Source of the DNA: an uncultured Lachnospiraceae bacterium
Lineage (GTDB): Bacteria; Bacillota; Clostridia; Lachnospirales; Lachnospiraceae
Length of the DNA: 64,000 nucleotides
Direction: 5' to 3'
Assembly: GCA_910578555.1 (NCBI GenBank)
Contig: CAJTPS010000005.1
Coordinates: forward strand, 62,001-126,000
A model generated the notes under the pieces. The model searched no databases. It was not told where the DNA came from and worked only from the letters and a program-made list of their open reading frames with translations. Made by a program: the position numbers and the translations under genes. Shown here one piece after another: positions 9,395 through 17,263 of the stretch. Numbering within the stretch: position 1 is the first letter of the stretch; each line of letters begins with the position of its first letter.

Positions 9395-10252
9395 ATGACA
9401 GATATCAGAGAGAAGATGAAAGAGAAACAGAGGATCGTCATCAAGATCGGTTCCTCATCCCTACAGCATAAAGAGACAGGGGATCTGGATTATACGAAGC
9501 TGGACGTGCTGGTGCGGGAACTGTGCGACCTGCGCAACCGGGGCAAGGATGTGGTACTGGTGACTTCGGGAGCCGTTGCCGTAGGTAAAAAGGCGGTTAT
9601 GATGCAGAATATCGGAGAGGATAATCCCACGGCAGTCAAACAGGCGTGCGCGGCGATCGGCCAGGCCAGGCTGATGATGACTTATCAGAAGATTTTTGCG
9701 GAGTATAATCAGGTGGCAGCGCAGATTCTGATGACGAAGAATACGATCATCGATAACTTGAACCGTTTTAATGCGCGCAATACCTTCGCGGAACTTTTCA
9801 AGCTGGGGGTAGTGCCGATCGTCAACGAGAACGATACGATTGCGACTTATGAGCTTGGCATCGGCGACAATGATACGCTTTCGGCGATCGTAGCTTCCCT
9901 GATCGATGCCGATATGCTTCTGTTATTGTCCGATATCGATGGACTTTACACGGACGATCCGCGTAAGAATCCCGATGCGAAATATATCGAGGTGGTGGAG
10001 CGGCTGACCGATGAACTGATGGAGATGGGCAAAAGCTCCACCGGAAGCAGCGCGGGAACCGGCGGCATGAACACCAAGCTGCAGGCCGCGAAGATTGCCA
10101 ACAACATGGGCGTGGACATGGTGATCGCCAACAGTGCGGATATCAAGGTGATCCACCGGATTCTTGCGGGGCAGAACATCGGTACGCTGTTTCTGGCACA
10201 TAAGGAGGATGGCTTTGATCTGCCGCTGTATGTGCAGCAGATGCATGACTAG
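9395..10252 (+). CDS. proB: Glutamate 5-kinase
   Basis: Catalyses the first step of proline synthesis, phosphorylation of glutamate. The 285 residues contain the amino-acid-kinase core only: IVIKIGSSSLQHKE at the start, VLVTSGAVAVGKKAV, VNENDTIATYELGIGDNDTL, LLSDIDGLYTDDPRKNPDAK and GTGGMNTKLQAAKIA. The C-terminal PUA domain of the E. coli enzyme is absent, a known short form. The start follows GGAGAAGAACA. It is separated from proA by a DUF896 gene, a folate enzyme and a nitroreductase stub, so proB and proA are near but not adjacent. Confidence 0.96.
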   Translation: MTDIREKMKEKQRIVIKIGSSSLQHKETGDLDYTKLDVLVRELCDLRNRGKDVVLVTSGAVAVGKKAVMMQNIGEDNPTAVKQACAAIGQARLMMTYQKIFAEYNQVAAQILMTKNTIIDNLNRFNARNTFAELFKLGVVPIVNENDTIATYELGIGDNDTLSAIVASLIDADMLLLLSDIDGLYTDDPRKNPDAKYIEVVERLTDELMEMGKSSTGSSAGTGGMNTKLQAAKIANNMGVDMVIANSADIKVIHRILAGQNIGTLFLAHKEDGFDLPLYVQQMHD

Positions 10253-10398
10253 GTCGTCCCGGCTTTGCATTATGTGCAGGGCAATGGAAGCCCGTCTTTT
10301 AAGCTGACATTTGATGAAATACAGAATATTGCGGGGATACCGATAGACCTATGTCTGCCGATCAAATTCACAGGTTATGGAAAGGTATGGTTATTCAT

Positions 10399-10629
10399 AT
10401 GAATGTAGAGCAGATGACAAAGAGAATCAACGAATTATACCACAAATCCCAGTCGGAAGGGCTGACGGACGCGGAGAAAGAAGAGCAGAAGCGGCTCAGG
10501 CAGGCATATGTCGCCAATGTGCGGGCAAATCTGAGAGGACAGCTTAATAATATTTCTATTGTGGAAAAGGACGGCTCCGTCACCGATCTGGGGGAGAAAT
10601 TCGGGGATAAGAAAAAAGAATCGGATTAG
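10399..10629 (+). CDS. DUF896 (YnzC/UPF0291) family small protein
   Basis: A 76-residue soluble protein. MTKRINELYHKSQSEGLTDA followed by E-K-E-E-Q-K-R-L-R-Q-A-Y and N-L-R-G-Q-L is the DUF896 pattern. In Bacillus the relative YnzC is a small helical protein of uncertain role linked to the SOS region. The start at 10399 begins the conserved domain; 10387 is also possible in frame. It lies between proB and the cyclo-ligase gene, 49 bases from the latter, and is probably co-transcribed. Confidence 0.88.
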   Translation: MNVEQMTKRINELYHKSQSEGLTDAEKEEQKRLRQAYVANVRANLRGQLNNISIVEKDGSVTDLGEKFGDKKKESD

Positions 10630-10677
10630 AACTGCATGAATTGCAGCAAAACTTCCATACAAAGTGAAGTGTGCAGA

Positions 10678-11442
10678 ATGGAGAAAATGGTGGAAGAGAG
10701 ATCGGATATCACGCAGCAGAAGAGAATAATCCGTAAACAGGTTCTGGCAGTGCGGGGCGGGATATCCGCCGGAGACAGAGAACAATATGACGAGGCAATC
10801 AGGGAACATGTATTGACTTATTCGGTCTATGGTGAGGCACGGGTTATTCTTGCTTACGCAAGCTACCAGAGTGAAGTCGATACGACCGCATTGATCAAAC
10901 GGGCGCTGGCGGATGGAAAGTATGTATTTACACCGAAGGTTTCCGGTGATGATATGGAATTCTGGCGGATTACGGCTATGGAAGATCTGAAGAAAGGATA
11001 CCGGGGGATACCGGAGCCTGCGGAGAGCGTTTCTTTCCCCGCCTGGCTCGCGCGGCAATGCATTCCGGAAGCCGTGCGCGGCGATGTACATGAAACGGAA
11101 AATAGCGCCGGTACGGAGTCTATGGCAGGTTGCGGAAAGGGGATTTTCCATGTTATGATGTGGATGCCGGGCGTAGTCTTTGATCAGGCAAGACACCGGA
11201 TCGGCTACGGCGGAGGATACTATGACCGGTACTTACAGCGTCTTGCATGTATGAGGGAGAAAAACCATGGAGACAGTGTGGACACAGGACGGAAGCGGCA
11301 GAGCATGCTTCTGACCACGGCGGCGCTTGCTTACAGCTGCCAGGTGCTTGCGCAGGTTCCATATGAAGCGCATGATATAAGGCCTGACATGCTGGTTACG
11401 GAGGAAGGAGTGCTACAGCAGGCTGATACGGAGGAATGGTAA
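10678..11442 (+). CDS. 5-formyltetrahydrofolate cyclo-ligase
   Basis: Converts 5-formyl-THF to methenyl-THF with ATP. The family marks are RIIRKQVLAVRGG at the start, AYASYQSEVDTTALI, and the phosphate/substrate loop GVVFDQARHRIGYGGGYYDR. Between residues about 120 and 150 it carries an insert (CIPEAVRGDVHETENSAGTE) not usual in the family, and the C-terminus has a second acidic or basic linker before TTAALAYSCQ. The start is uncertain: 10678 and 10687 are both ATG, and the GGAG at 10680 lies inside this stretch, favouring neither strongly. The stop codon lies inside the left arm of a 13-bp inverted repeat. Confidence 0.9.
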   Translation: MEKMVEERSDITQQKRIIRKQVLAVRGGISAGDREQYDEAIREHVLTYSVYGEARVILAYASYQSEVDTTALIKRALADGKYVFTPKVSGDDMEFWRITAMEDLKKGYRGIPEPAESVSFPAWLARQCIPEAVRGDVHETENSAGTESMAGCGKGIFHVMMWMPGVVFDQARHRIGYGGGYYDRYLQRLACMREKNHGDSVDTGRKRQSMLLTTAALAYSCQVLAQVPYEAHDIRPDMLVTEEGVLQQADTEEW

Positions 11443-11497
11443 CAGTCCAGCTTTGCATCAGGCGTGACAATAACGCCGAAGGCTGGACTGTTACGAG
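11439..11497 (+). repeat. Dispersed palindromic repeat, copy 2 (long perfect stem)
   Basis: GTAACAGTCCAGC at 11439 is perfectly complementary to GCTGGACTGTTAC at 11482, a 13-bp stem that includes the stop codon of the cyclo-ligase gene. The inner part GCATCAGGCGTGACAATAAC and the following GCCGAAGGCT match copy 3 at 13218. No U-run follows, so it is not a standard terminator, though it may protect or punctuate the mRNA end. Confidence 0.75.
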
Positions 11498-11544
11498 GAA
11501 TAATTTCCGGACAGCATTTTTGCTGTGGGAAGGAGATAACTGGT

Positions 11545-11697
11545 ATGATCAATTTAATCAAAAGTAGAACGAGTTACAGAGGAAAATATAAGAAAATCCC
11601 GGTGCCAGGGAAAGATTTGACTGCTATTATGGAAGCCAGATATGCTGTAAAAAGGGATTTTGCGCAACGGGCATGGTTTAACGGATTTGACAGATAA
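11545..11697 (+). pseudogene. Nitroreductase N-terminal remnant
   Basis: The 50-codon frame starts with MINLIKSRTSYRGKYKKIPV followed by P-G-K-D-L-T-A-I-M-E-A, the typical start of a flavin nitroreductase (conserved R-T-S-Y-R). The similarity then ends abruptly and the rest of the enzyme (about 120 residues or more) is absent. A ribosome binding site (GGAG) precedes the ATG, so a short peptide may still be made. It sits directly in front of the proA promoter and looks like a deletion scar. Confidence 0.6.
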
Positions 11698-11714
11698 ACC
11701 GGAAAAGATAGAAT
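11687..11714 (+). promoter_or_regulatory. Promoter for proA
   Basis: TTGACA at 11687 and TAGAAT at 11709, 16 bases apart. A start near 11721 would give a leader of about 145 bases containing the structured element upstream of proA. The box overlaps the end of the nitroreductase remnant. Confidence 0.6.
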
Positions 11715-11772
11715 GGAGAGGATACTGAGAGAAAGGTATGGTTATCAGTGTGAAAAATAAATTTTTCACATG

Positions 11773-11860
11773 CGAGATTTGTGTCTGCGCGCACTTGACA
11801 CAAACTCGTTGTATGCGCTGTTTCAACAAAGTTGAAACGAGAGCGTGCGCAGAAATGAGG
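11773..11860 (+). promoter_or_regulatory. Pseudoknot-type structured leader of proA
   Basis: Hairpin A: CGAG (11773), bulged A, TTTGTGTC pairs with GACACAAACTCG ending at 11808. Its loop contains GCGCAC (11789), complementary to GTGCGC (11845). Hairpin B between them is perfect: GTTTCAAC, AAA, GTTGAAAC (11820-11838). The 3' pairing strand ends just before AGAAATGAGG, the ribosome binding site. CTCGTT at 11805 can pair with AATGAG of that site, so two exclusive folds are possible. An AT hairpin (11748-11769, GTGAAAAA/TTTTTCAC) precedes the element. Function is inferred, structure is seen. Confidence 0.55.
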
Positions 11861-11866
11861 ATTAAG

Positions 11867-13111
11867 ATGGAATATTTAGAGAAATTAGGACAAAGAGCTG
11901 TCGCGGTAAAATATGAATTACAGAAGTTGACTAAAGAAGTCAAAAGCATGGCATTGCAGGAAACTGCCGCGGCTTTCGTAAAAGAGACGGATCGTATTCT
12001 CGCGGCAAACGCGAAAGATTATGAGATTGCAAAACAGGGCGGCATGGCGGAGGGGCTGCTGGATCGTCTGAAGCTGACGCCGGAACGGATAGAAGCCATG
12101 GCGGAGGGGCTGCGGCAGATTACGGCGCTGGAAGACCCGGTGGGGGAGATCATGGAGTCTTTTAACAGACCGAACGGGCTGCAGATCGATAAAGTCAGGG
12201 TGCCCATGGGGGTGATCGGCATTATCTATGAAGCGAGGCCCAATGTGACGGCGGATGCCTTCGGATTATGTTTTAAGACCGGCAATGCGGTCATTTTGAA
12301 AGGCGGCAAGGATGCTTTCTATTCCAATGAAGCGATTACCGCAGTAATCAGGGAGACTCTGGAGCGTATGCAGATCTCACCGGATGCGATACAGATGATC
12401 ACAGATAATGACAGGGCGGTTACCACGGCGTTTATGCAGTTGAAGCAGTATGTGGACGTACTGATTCCGAGAGGCGGCGCAGGTCTGATCCGCGCCGTGG
12501 TGGAGAACAGTACCATACATGTGATCGAGACAGGGACAGGCAACTGTCATATCTATGTGGATGAGGAGGCGGACTTGGAGAAAGCGGTGCCGATCATTAT
12601 CAATGCCAAGACACAGCGCATCGGCGTATGTAACGCCTGCGAATCCCTTCTGGTGCATGAGAAGATCGCGGATCGTTTCCTGCCCGCTTTGGGGAAGGCG
12701 CTGCGGGAGAAGAACGTGGAGATGCGCGGCGACGAGATGGTGAGGGCGCTGATTCCCGAAGCCGTGGAAGCGACGGAAGAGGACTATGGCACGGAATATC
12801 TGGACTATATTATCTCCATCAAAACCGTGGCTTCCGTGGAGGAGGCTGTGGCGCACATCAACCGCTATAACACGAGGCATTCTGATGCGATCCTGACGGA
12901 GAATGCGGCAAATGCGGAAATCTTCTTGCAGGGGGTTGATTCCGCCTGTGTCTATGTCAATGCATCGACCCGCTTCACGGACGGCTTTGAGTTCGGATTC
13001 GGCGCGGAGATCGGGATCAGCACACAGAAGCTGCATGCCAGAGGACCGATGGGACTGCGGGAACTGACCACATACAAGTATCTGATCCGGGGCAACGGGC
13101 AGATTCGATAG
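11867..13111 (+). CDS. proA: Gamma-glutamyl phosphate reductase
   Basis: Second enzyme of proline synthesis, reducing glutamyl-5-phosphate to the semialdehyde with NADPH. The 414-residue product has the full aldehyde-dehydrogenase-like fold: PMGVIGIIYEARPNVTADAF, KTGNAVILKGGKDAFYSN, PRGGAGLI, then the catalytic cysteine in GVCNACESLLVHEKI and FGFGAEIGISTQKLHARGPM. The start at 11867 is chosen for the GAGG six bases upstream and because the protein alignment begins with MEYLEKLGQRAV. An in-frame ATG exactly 12 bases upstream overlaps the ribosome binding site. Expression is probably controlled by the structured leader and promoter described separately. Confidence 0.96.
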   Translation: MEYLEKLGQRAVAVKYELQKLTKEVKSMALQETAAAFVKETDRILAANAKDYEIAKQGGMAEGLLDRLKLTPERIEAMAEGLRQITALEDPVGEIMESFNRPNGLQIDKVRVPMGVIGIIYEARPNVTADAFGLCFKTGNAVILKGGKDAFYSNEAITAVIRETLERMQISPDAIQMITDNDRAVTTAFMQLKQYVDVLIPRGGAGLIRAVVENSTIHVIETGTGNCHIYVDEEADLEKAVPIIINAKTQRIGVCNACESLLVHEKIADRFLPALGKALREKNVEMRGDEMVRALIPEAVEATEEDYGTEYLDYIISIKTVASVEEAVAHINRYNTRHSDAILTENAANAEIFLQGVDSACVYVNASTRFTDGFEFGFGAEIGISTQKLHARGPMGLRELTTYKYLIRGNGQIR

Positions 13112-13147
13112 TCATTACATATCAGTTCACCCTTACATTATTCCGCG

Positions 13148-13174
13148 GCAAAATCGCTTTCTATGCGATTTTGC
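13148..13174. repeat. 10-bp inverted repeat after proA
   Basis: GCAAAATCGC at 13148 pairs perfectly with GCGATTTTGC at 13165 across a 7-base loop; TCCGC and GCGGA flank it and can extend the stem. There is no U-run, so it is at best a weak terminator. It closes the proA unit. Confidence 0.5.
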
Positions 13175-13217
13175 ATGTTGCGGACGCGCTAAAATGCGAC
13201 GGTGGCACAGGTTATGT

Positions 13218-13261
13218 GCATCAGGCGTGACAGTGAGGCCGAAGGCTGAACTGATACGAAG
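13218..13261 (+). repeat. Dispersed palindromic repeat, copy 3
   Basis: GCATCAGGCGTGACAGTGAG followed by GCCGAAGGCTGAACTGATAC and GAAG. It shares GCATCAGGCGTGACA with copy 2 and the right half with copies 2 and 4. The palindrome has an 8-bp outer stem, a tandem G.A/A.G mismatch and a 4-bp inner stem closing a GAA loop. Confidence 0.7.
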
Positions 13262-13285
13262 TATAAAATTTATTTGCTGCTGTTG

Positions 13286-13337
13286 TTGACATTTCAATAG
13301 GATTATATTATTATACATATGAACAAGTAATCATATG
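13286..13337 (+). promoter_or_regulatory. Promoter and ArsR-type operator of the metal-response pair
   Basis: TTGACA at 13286 and TATTAT at 13309 with a 17-base spacer. The inverted repeat CATATGA, eight bases, TCATATG (13316-13337) overlaps the start-point region and contains ATATGAACA, close to the operator core known for SmtB/CadC-type repressors. This predicts autoregulation by the downstream ArsR protein. Confidence 0.7.
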
Positions 13338-13368
13338 TATATGCGTAATCTGTTTGGAGGAGACGATT

Positions 13369-13755
13369 TTGACGGAGGAGAACAGAAGTAAAGCGGAGAC
13401 TGACGTAAGGGATTCACAGCCAACGCGGAAAGATATCATAGACAAGGTGCTGACGCAGCAGCCGGATGATGAGATTTTGTATGATCTGGCGGAACTTTTT
13501 AAGGTGTTCGGGGATTCCACGAGAATCAAGATCCTGTATTCCATGTTCGAGCATGAACTTTGTGTGAATGATATAGCCGGATTGTTGAATTTAAGTCAGT
13601 CTTCCGTGAGTCACCAGCTGCGGATCCTTAAAACATCCAAACTGGTGAAGTTCAGGAGAGAAGGTAAATCAATGTACTATTCACTGGACGATGAGCATGT
13701 GCGCTCGATTATCAGTATGGGAATGGAGCATGTCGAGGAAGGAAACATGAAGTGA
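13369..13755 (+). CDS. ArsR/SmtB family metal-sensing repressor
   Basis: A 128-residue winged-helix repressor. The recognition region reads ELCVNDIAGLLNLSQSSVSH; the conserved cysteine in ELCV is the alpha3 metal ligand position of CadC-like proteins. The C-terminal SLDDEHVRSIISMGMEHVEE carries D-x-H and H-x-x-E residues that fit an alpha5 site of the SmtB/ZiaR type. The start is a TTG at 13369, chosen because GGAGGAG lies six bases upstream; no ATG is available. It is preceded by a fitting operator and followed after 60 bases by a small metal-binding protein, with which it should form an operon. Confidence 0.9.
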   Translation: MTEENRSKAETDVRDSQPTRKDIIDKVLTQQPDDEILYDLAELFKVFGDSTRIKILYSMFEHELCVNDIAGLLNLSQSSVSHQLRILKTSKLVKFRREGKSMYYSLDDEHVRSIISMGMEHVEEGNMK

Positions 13756-13815
13756 TACGAAAGCGGTAAAGTGCGTTGTTTAAGTATCATTAAAAATGTG
13801 ATGGAGGAATGAGGT

Positions 13816-14034
13816 ATGAGCAAAACTTATAAGATTGAGGTGGACTGTGCAAACTGTGCGGAGAAGATGCAGGATGCGGCGAATAAGACAGAAGGTGTTG
13901 CCGAGGCCGTGGTAAGTTTTATGACACAGAAAATGAAGGTCGAGTTCGTGGAAGGTGCGGACGAGAAGGCTGTCATGAAGCAGGTGCTGAAGGCATGCAG
14001 GAAAGTGGAGCCGGATTGTGAGATCGCGATCTGA
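13816..14034 (+). CDS. Heavy-metal-associated (HMA) domain protein
   Basis: A 72-residue ferredoxin-like HMA domain standing alone. The metal site is VDCANCAEKM, a C-x-x-C with alanine and asparagine between the cysteines, as in the N-terminal domains of Zn/Cd ATPases rather than copper chaperones (which prefer M-x-C-x-x-C). In relatives this gene is usually followed by a P-type ATPase; here a terminator and the convergent uracil permease follow instead, so the exporter is elsewhere or lost. Confidence 0.88.
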   Translation: MSKTYKIEVDCANCAEKMQDAANKTEGVAEAVVSFMTQKMKVEFVEGADEKAVMKQVLKACRKVEPDCEIAI

Positions 14035-14098
14035 TGATTGCATTTTACGGATGACAGGAAAAAGGAAGCAGATGAATTGTGCGCAAAGCGCAGGATAT

Positions 14099-14137
14099 AC
14101 GCCGCCGAATATAATATTCAGCGGCGTTTTGGTGTTT
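14099..14137 (+). terminator. Terminator after the metal-response operon
   Basis: ACGCCGC at 14099 pairs with GCGGCGT at 14121, continuing after one mismatch with GAATAT/ATATTC, followed by TTTTGGTGTTTT. It lies between two converging genes and probably acts on the plus strand. Confidence 0.7.
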
Positions 14138-14228
14138 TGATATAATATTTTGATTCCGCAGGAAGCAGACAGGGCAGGAAGAGATGTAGCTGCAATGCAG
14201 GCAGCGATATTCTGTTCCTGTAAAGACT

Positions 14229-15608
14229 CTATTTCTTAGGCTGCGGATTAAAGCTGACGCCTCTGTTGACATCACCGCTCGGATTAGCACCGAAGGTGTA
14301 TTCATTGCCGGGCAGAACCGCGTTGAGGATGATACCTGCCAGCGCTGCGATAGCGAGAGAAGTCAGTGTGATGGAAGTGCCGGCAACGGTAAAGGTAAGG
14401 CCGCCGGAGAACCCGAGTCCACACACCAGAATGACTGCTGCAATAATCAGATTCCTTGATTTTGTGAAATCCACCTTGTTCTCCACAACATTTCTGACAC
14501 CGATTGCGGAGATCATACCATACAGGATGAAGCTGACGCCGCCGATGATGGCCGAAGGAAGTGAGCCGATGATGGCGGACATCTTCGGGATAAAGCTTAA
14601 TACGATCGCATAGACAGCAGCCAGGCGAATGACCTTCGGGTCAAATACACGGCTCAATTCCAGAACGCCTGTATTTTCTCCATAAGTTGTGTTCGCCGGA
14701 CCGCCGAACACTGCGGAGAGGGAAGTGGCAAGACCGTCACCGATCAGGGTACGATGCAGGCCTGGATCTTCCAGATAGTTTTCACCTACGGTTGCGGAGA
14801 TAGCGGAAATATCGCCGATATGCTCCATCATGGTTGCCAGTGCGATCGGCGCCATGACGAGGATCGCCGTCAGGTCAAATTTGCACAGCTGGAAAGGCGG
14901 AAGACCTACAACGGAAGAGACAGCTACGCCGGAAAAGTCCAGAATAGCGCTGCCGTCCGCATTGGTAAGACCGATTGCGTTCATAACCAGCGCGACTGCG
15001 TAGGAGATCACGACACCGAGTAAGATCGGAATGATTTTCCACATGCCCCTGCCCCAGATGTTAAAGATAATGATCACTGCCAGCGCAACGATTGCCAGGA
15101 ACCAGTTTGATGAGGCGTTGTTTACAGCGGAAGGAGCCAGACTTAAGCCGATACAGATGATGATGGGACCGGTCACTACGGGCGGCAGGAAGCGCATGAC
15201 TCTTTTGATGCCCACGAATTTAATGACTAGAGCCAGCACCAGATACAGCAGTCCGGCAATCACGATACCGCCGCATGCATAGGGCAGTTTTTCACCGTAA
15301 GTCATGTCGGCGAAGATACCCGTATTCAATTCCGCCACTGTGGCGAAGCCGCCCAGAAAAGCGAAGGAAGAACCTAAGAATGCAGGAACCTTCAGCTTGG
15401 AGCAGACATGGAAAAAGAGGGTACCGATACCGGCAAAGAATAAAGTCACCTGAATCGATAAACCCTCTCCGTTAAAATAGCTGTTGACCAGGATCGGTAC
15501 CAGAATCGTTGCACCGAACATTGCGAACATGTGCTGCAGACCGAGCAGCAGCATCTTGGGGACACCCAGTGTACGGGCATCTCGGATCGCTTCAAAACTT
15601 TTACTCAT
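14229..15608 (-). CDS. uraA: Uracil permease (nucleobase:cation symporter 2 family)
   Basis: A 459-residue membrane protein with about 14 hydrophobic segments. The N-terminus GLQHMFAMFGATILVPILVN and the motif FLGSSFAFLGGFA belong to the UraA family, and VTGPIIICIGLSLAP and GENTGVLELSR near the middle match the conserved transport core. It imports uracil with protons. The gene is divergent from upp, the enzyme that traps uracil as UMP, which supports uracil over xanthine as substrate. The ribosome binding site is AAGGAGATATATT before the ATG. Confidence 0.9.
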   Translation of the reverse strand: MSKSFEAIRDARTLGVPKMLLLGLQHMFAMFGATILVPILVNSYFNGEGLSIQVTLFFAGIGTLFFHVCSKLKVPAFLGSSFAFLGGFATVAELNTGIFADMTYGEKLPYACGGIVIAGLLYLVLALVIKFVGIKRVMRFLPPVVTGPIIICIGLSLAPSAVNNASSNWFLAIVALAVIIIFNIWGRGMWKIIPILLGVVISYAVALVMNAIGLTNADGSAILDFSGVAVSSVVGLPPFQLCKFDLTAILVMAPIALATMMEHIGDISAISATVGENYLEDPGLHRTLIGDGLATSLSAVFGGPANTTYGENTGVLELSRVFDPKVIRLAAVYAIVLSFIPKMSAIIGSLPSAIIGGVSFILYGMISAIGVRNVVENKVDFTKSRNLIIAAVILVCGLGFSGGLTFTVAGTSITLTSLAIAALAGIILNAVLPGNEYTFGANPSGDVNRGVSFNPQPKK

Positions 15609-15648
15609 AATATATCTCCTTCCTCATTTGACATTTAAACCTAAAGAA

Positions 15649-15677
15649 ATTATATAGATTCGGATACTGTTTGGCAA
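15649..15677 (-). promoter_or_regulatory. Promoter for the uracil permease
   Basis: On the minus strand TTGCCA (15677-15672) and TATAAT (15654-15649) are 17 bases apart, giving a leader of about 35 bases. This is too short for a transcription attenuator. Confidence 0.7.
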
Positions 15678-15773
15678 GATGAATCTTGAAAAGAAAGTAT
15701 ATTTGAGTACGTAAGTCAGATTGCAAAATATCTGTTACTGTTTGCCGGCAAATGTTTTTTGGCGTAAAAGTTG

Positions 15774-15802
15774 TTGACTTGAAGGACGGAAATCAGTAAT
15801 CT
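15774..15802 (+). promoter_or_regulatory. Promoter for upp
   Basis: TTGACT at 15774 and TAATCT at 15797 with a 17-base spacer. The leader would be about 83 bases. No clear PyrR-binding sequence was seen in it. Confidence 0.55.
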
Positions 15803-15891
15803 ATAAAGAAGAGATATTTTTAAGAACTTAAAAACAGTTTGCTGCTGATTCGGACATGCGCCCGTTGCAGAGACGGAAAAGAGGACGAAAG

Positions 15892-16539
15892 ATGGAGAAA
15901 ATAGAAAAAATGGACAACGTATTTGTCATGGATCATCCGCTGATCCAGCACAAGATCTCTCATATCAGGGATATCAATACGGGAACTTATGAATTCCGCA
16001 AATGTATCGAAGAGATCGCCATGCTGATGGGATATGAGGCGCTGCGCGATCTTCCGCTTGAGGATGTTGAGGTACAGACTCCGATCGAGACCTGTATGAC
16101 GCCCAGAATCGCCGGCAAGAAGATGGCGATCGTGCCCATCCTGCGTGCCGGTCTCGGTATGGTGGGCGGTATTCTGGCGCTCGTACCCAGTGCGAAAGTA
16201 GGGCACATCGGGCTTTACAGAGATCCTGATACCCATGAACCGCACGAATATTATTGTAAGCTGCCTGAGCCGATTGACCAGAGGACGATCGTGGTCGTGG
16301 ACCCGATGCTTGCCACGGGCGGTTCCGGTTCGGAGGCCGTTACCTTTATCAAACAGCATGGCGGCAAGAATATTAAATTCATGTGTATCATAGCGGCACC
16401 CGAGGGCATCGAGCGTCTGCACAGGGATCATCCCGATATCCAGATCTACATCGGACACATAGACCGCTGCCTGAATGAGCATGCATATATCTGTCCTGGT
16501 CTTGGTGATGCGGGAGACAGAATCTTCGGTACCAAGTAG
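15892..16539 (+). CDS. upp: Uracil phosphoribosyltransferase
   Basis: Salvages uracil to UMP using PRPP. The 215 residues include MDHPLIQHKISHIRDINTGT at the start, the family's VPILRAGLGMVGG, the PRPP loop VVVDPMLATGGSGSEAV and the C-terminal uracil site YICPGLGDAGDRIFGT. The start at 15892 is preceded by GAGGACGAAAG and begins the conserved sequence. It is divergent from the uracil permease, a functional pair. Confidence 0.97.
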   Translation: MEKIEKMDNVFVMDHPLIQHKISHIRDINTGTYEFRKCIEEIAMLMGYEALRDLPLEDVEVQTPIETCMTPRIAGKKMAIVPILRAGLGMVGGILALVPSAKVGHIGLYRDPDTHEPHEYYCKLPEPIDQRTIVVVDPMLATGGSGSEAVTFIKQHGGKNIKFMCIIAAPEGIERLHRDHPDIQIYIGHIDRCLNEHAYICPGLGDAGDRIFGTK

Positions 16540-16596
16540 CGGTTCGTGATCGGACGGTCTTACAGGTCATACAAAGTGCTTCTGGGGGAAAAAGAT

Positions 16597-17244
16597 TTGA
16601 AAAAGGCAAGCAAATTATTGATATTATGTTTTGTGCTGCTATGCGGGCTGTTTTTGACAGCATGCGGCGAGGATGAGACGCTGACCGCATATCAGGATGA
16701 TATGAATACTTTTTTTGAGCATATTGCCTCATACAATGACGGCATGAACGCGATCAATACTTCTGATGCGGATGCGAAAGAGCAGCTGCTTTCTTATCTG
16801 GATCAGCTTCAGGCTGAGGTTACGTGGATGGCGGAACTTACCGTGCCGGAGCGGTTTTCGGCGGTAGACAGTCTGGCGGATGAGGCGGATGAGAATATGC
16901 GGCAGGCGGTAGAACTTTATCACAGAGCCTATGAATCGGAGATTTTCGATGAGGGCGTTGCGCAGGCTGCCAGAGAATATTATGACCGGGCGAATATCCG
17001 GATTCAGTATATCATAATGATTCTGCACGGAGAGATTCCGGAGGGCGAGGGGATCACTTACACGGAGGAAAGCGGTATTCTCGGCGGCGGTTATCTGAAC
17101 AGGTCTGAGGATGAGGAATCCGGGGACGAAGAACAGGAGAATGAGCCGGATACGGCGCCTTCCGGAGAAGAAGATGCCGGTACGGAGGATAATTTCGACA
17201 CGGATGACACGGTGTTCTACGAGGAGCCGGCACCAGAAGAATAA
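16597..17244 (+). CDS. Putative lipoprotein with acidic tail, unknown function
   Basis: A 215-residue lipoprotein. The start is a TTG at 16597, preceded by GGGGGA about nine bases upstream, and begins KKASKLLILCFVLLCGLFLTAC, signal plus lipobox LTAC. Residues about 25-150 are helical (FFEHIASYNDGMNAINTSDA and QLQAEVTWMAELTVPERF), reminiscent of extracellular helical-bundle lipoproteins. The last 60 residues are very acidic and repetitive in E, D, G. It stands between upp and metH, 19 bases before the latter, but the functional link is not evident. Confidence 0.75.
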   Translation: MKKASKLLILCFVLLCGLFLTACGEDETLTAYQDDMNTFFEHIASYNDGMNAINTSDADAKEQLLSYLDQLQAEVTWMAELTVPERFSAVDSLADEADENMRQAVELYHRAYESEIFDEGVAQAAREYYDRANIRIQYIIMILHGEIPEGEGITYTEESGILGGGYLNRSEDEESGDEEQENEPDTAPSGEEDAGTEDNFDTDDTVFYEEPAPEE

Positions 17245-17263
17245 CAGGAGCGTATACAGCAGA

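Noticed and set aside
10275..10300. Terminator after proB (GGGC/GCCC followed by GTCTTTT)
   Set aside because: The stem is only four base pairs and the gene lies in a dense operon-like run.
14754..15023. Plus-strand frames opposite the uracil permease gene
   Set aside because: They are shadows of a strongly supported membrane transporter on the minus strand.
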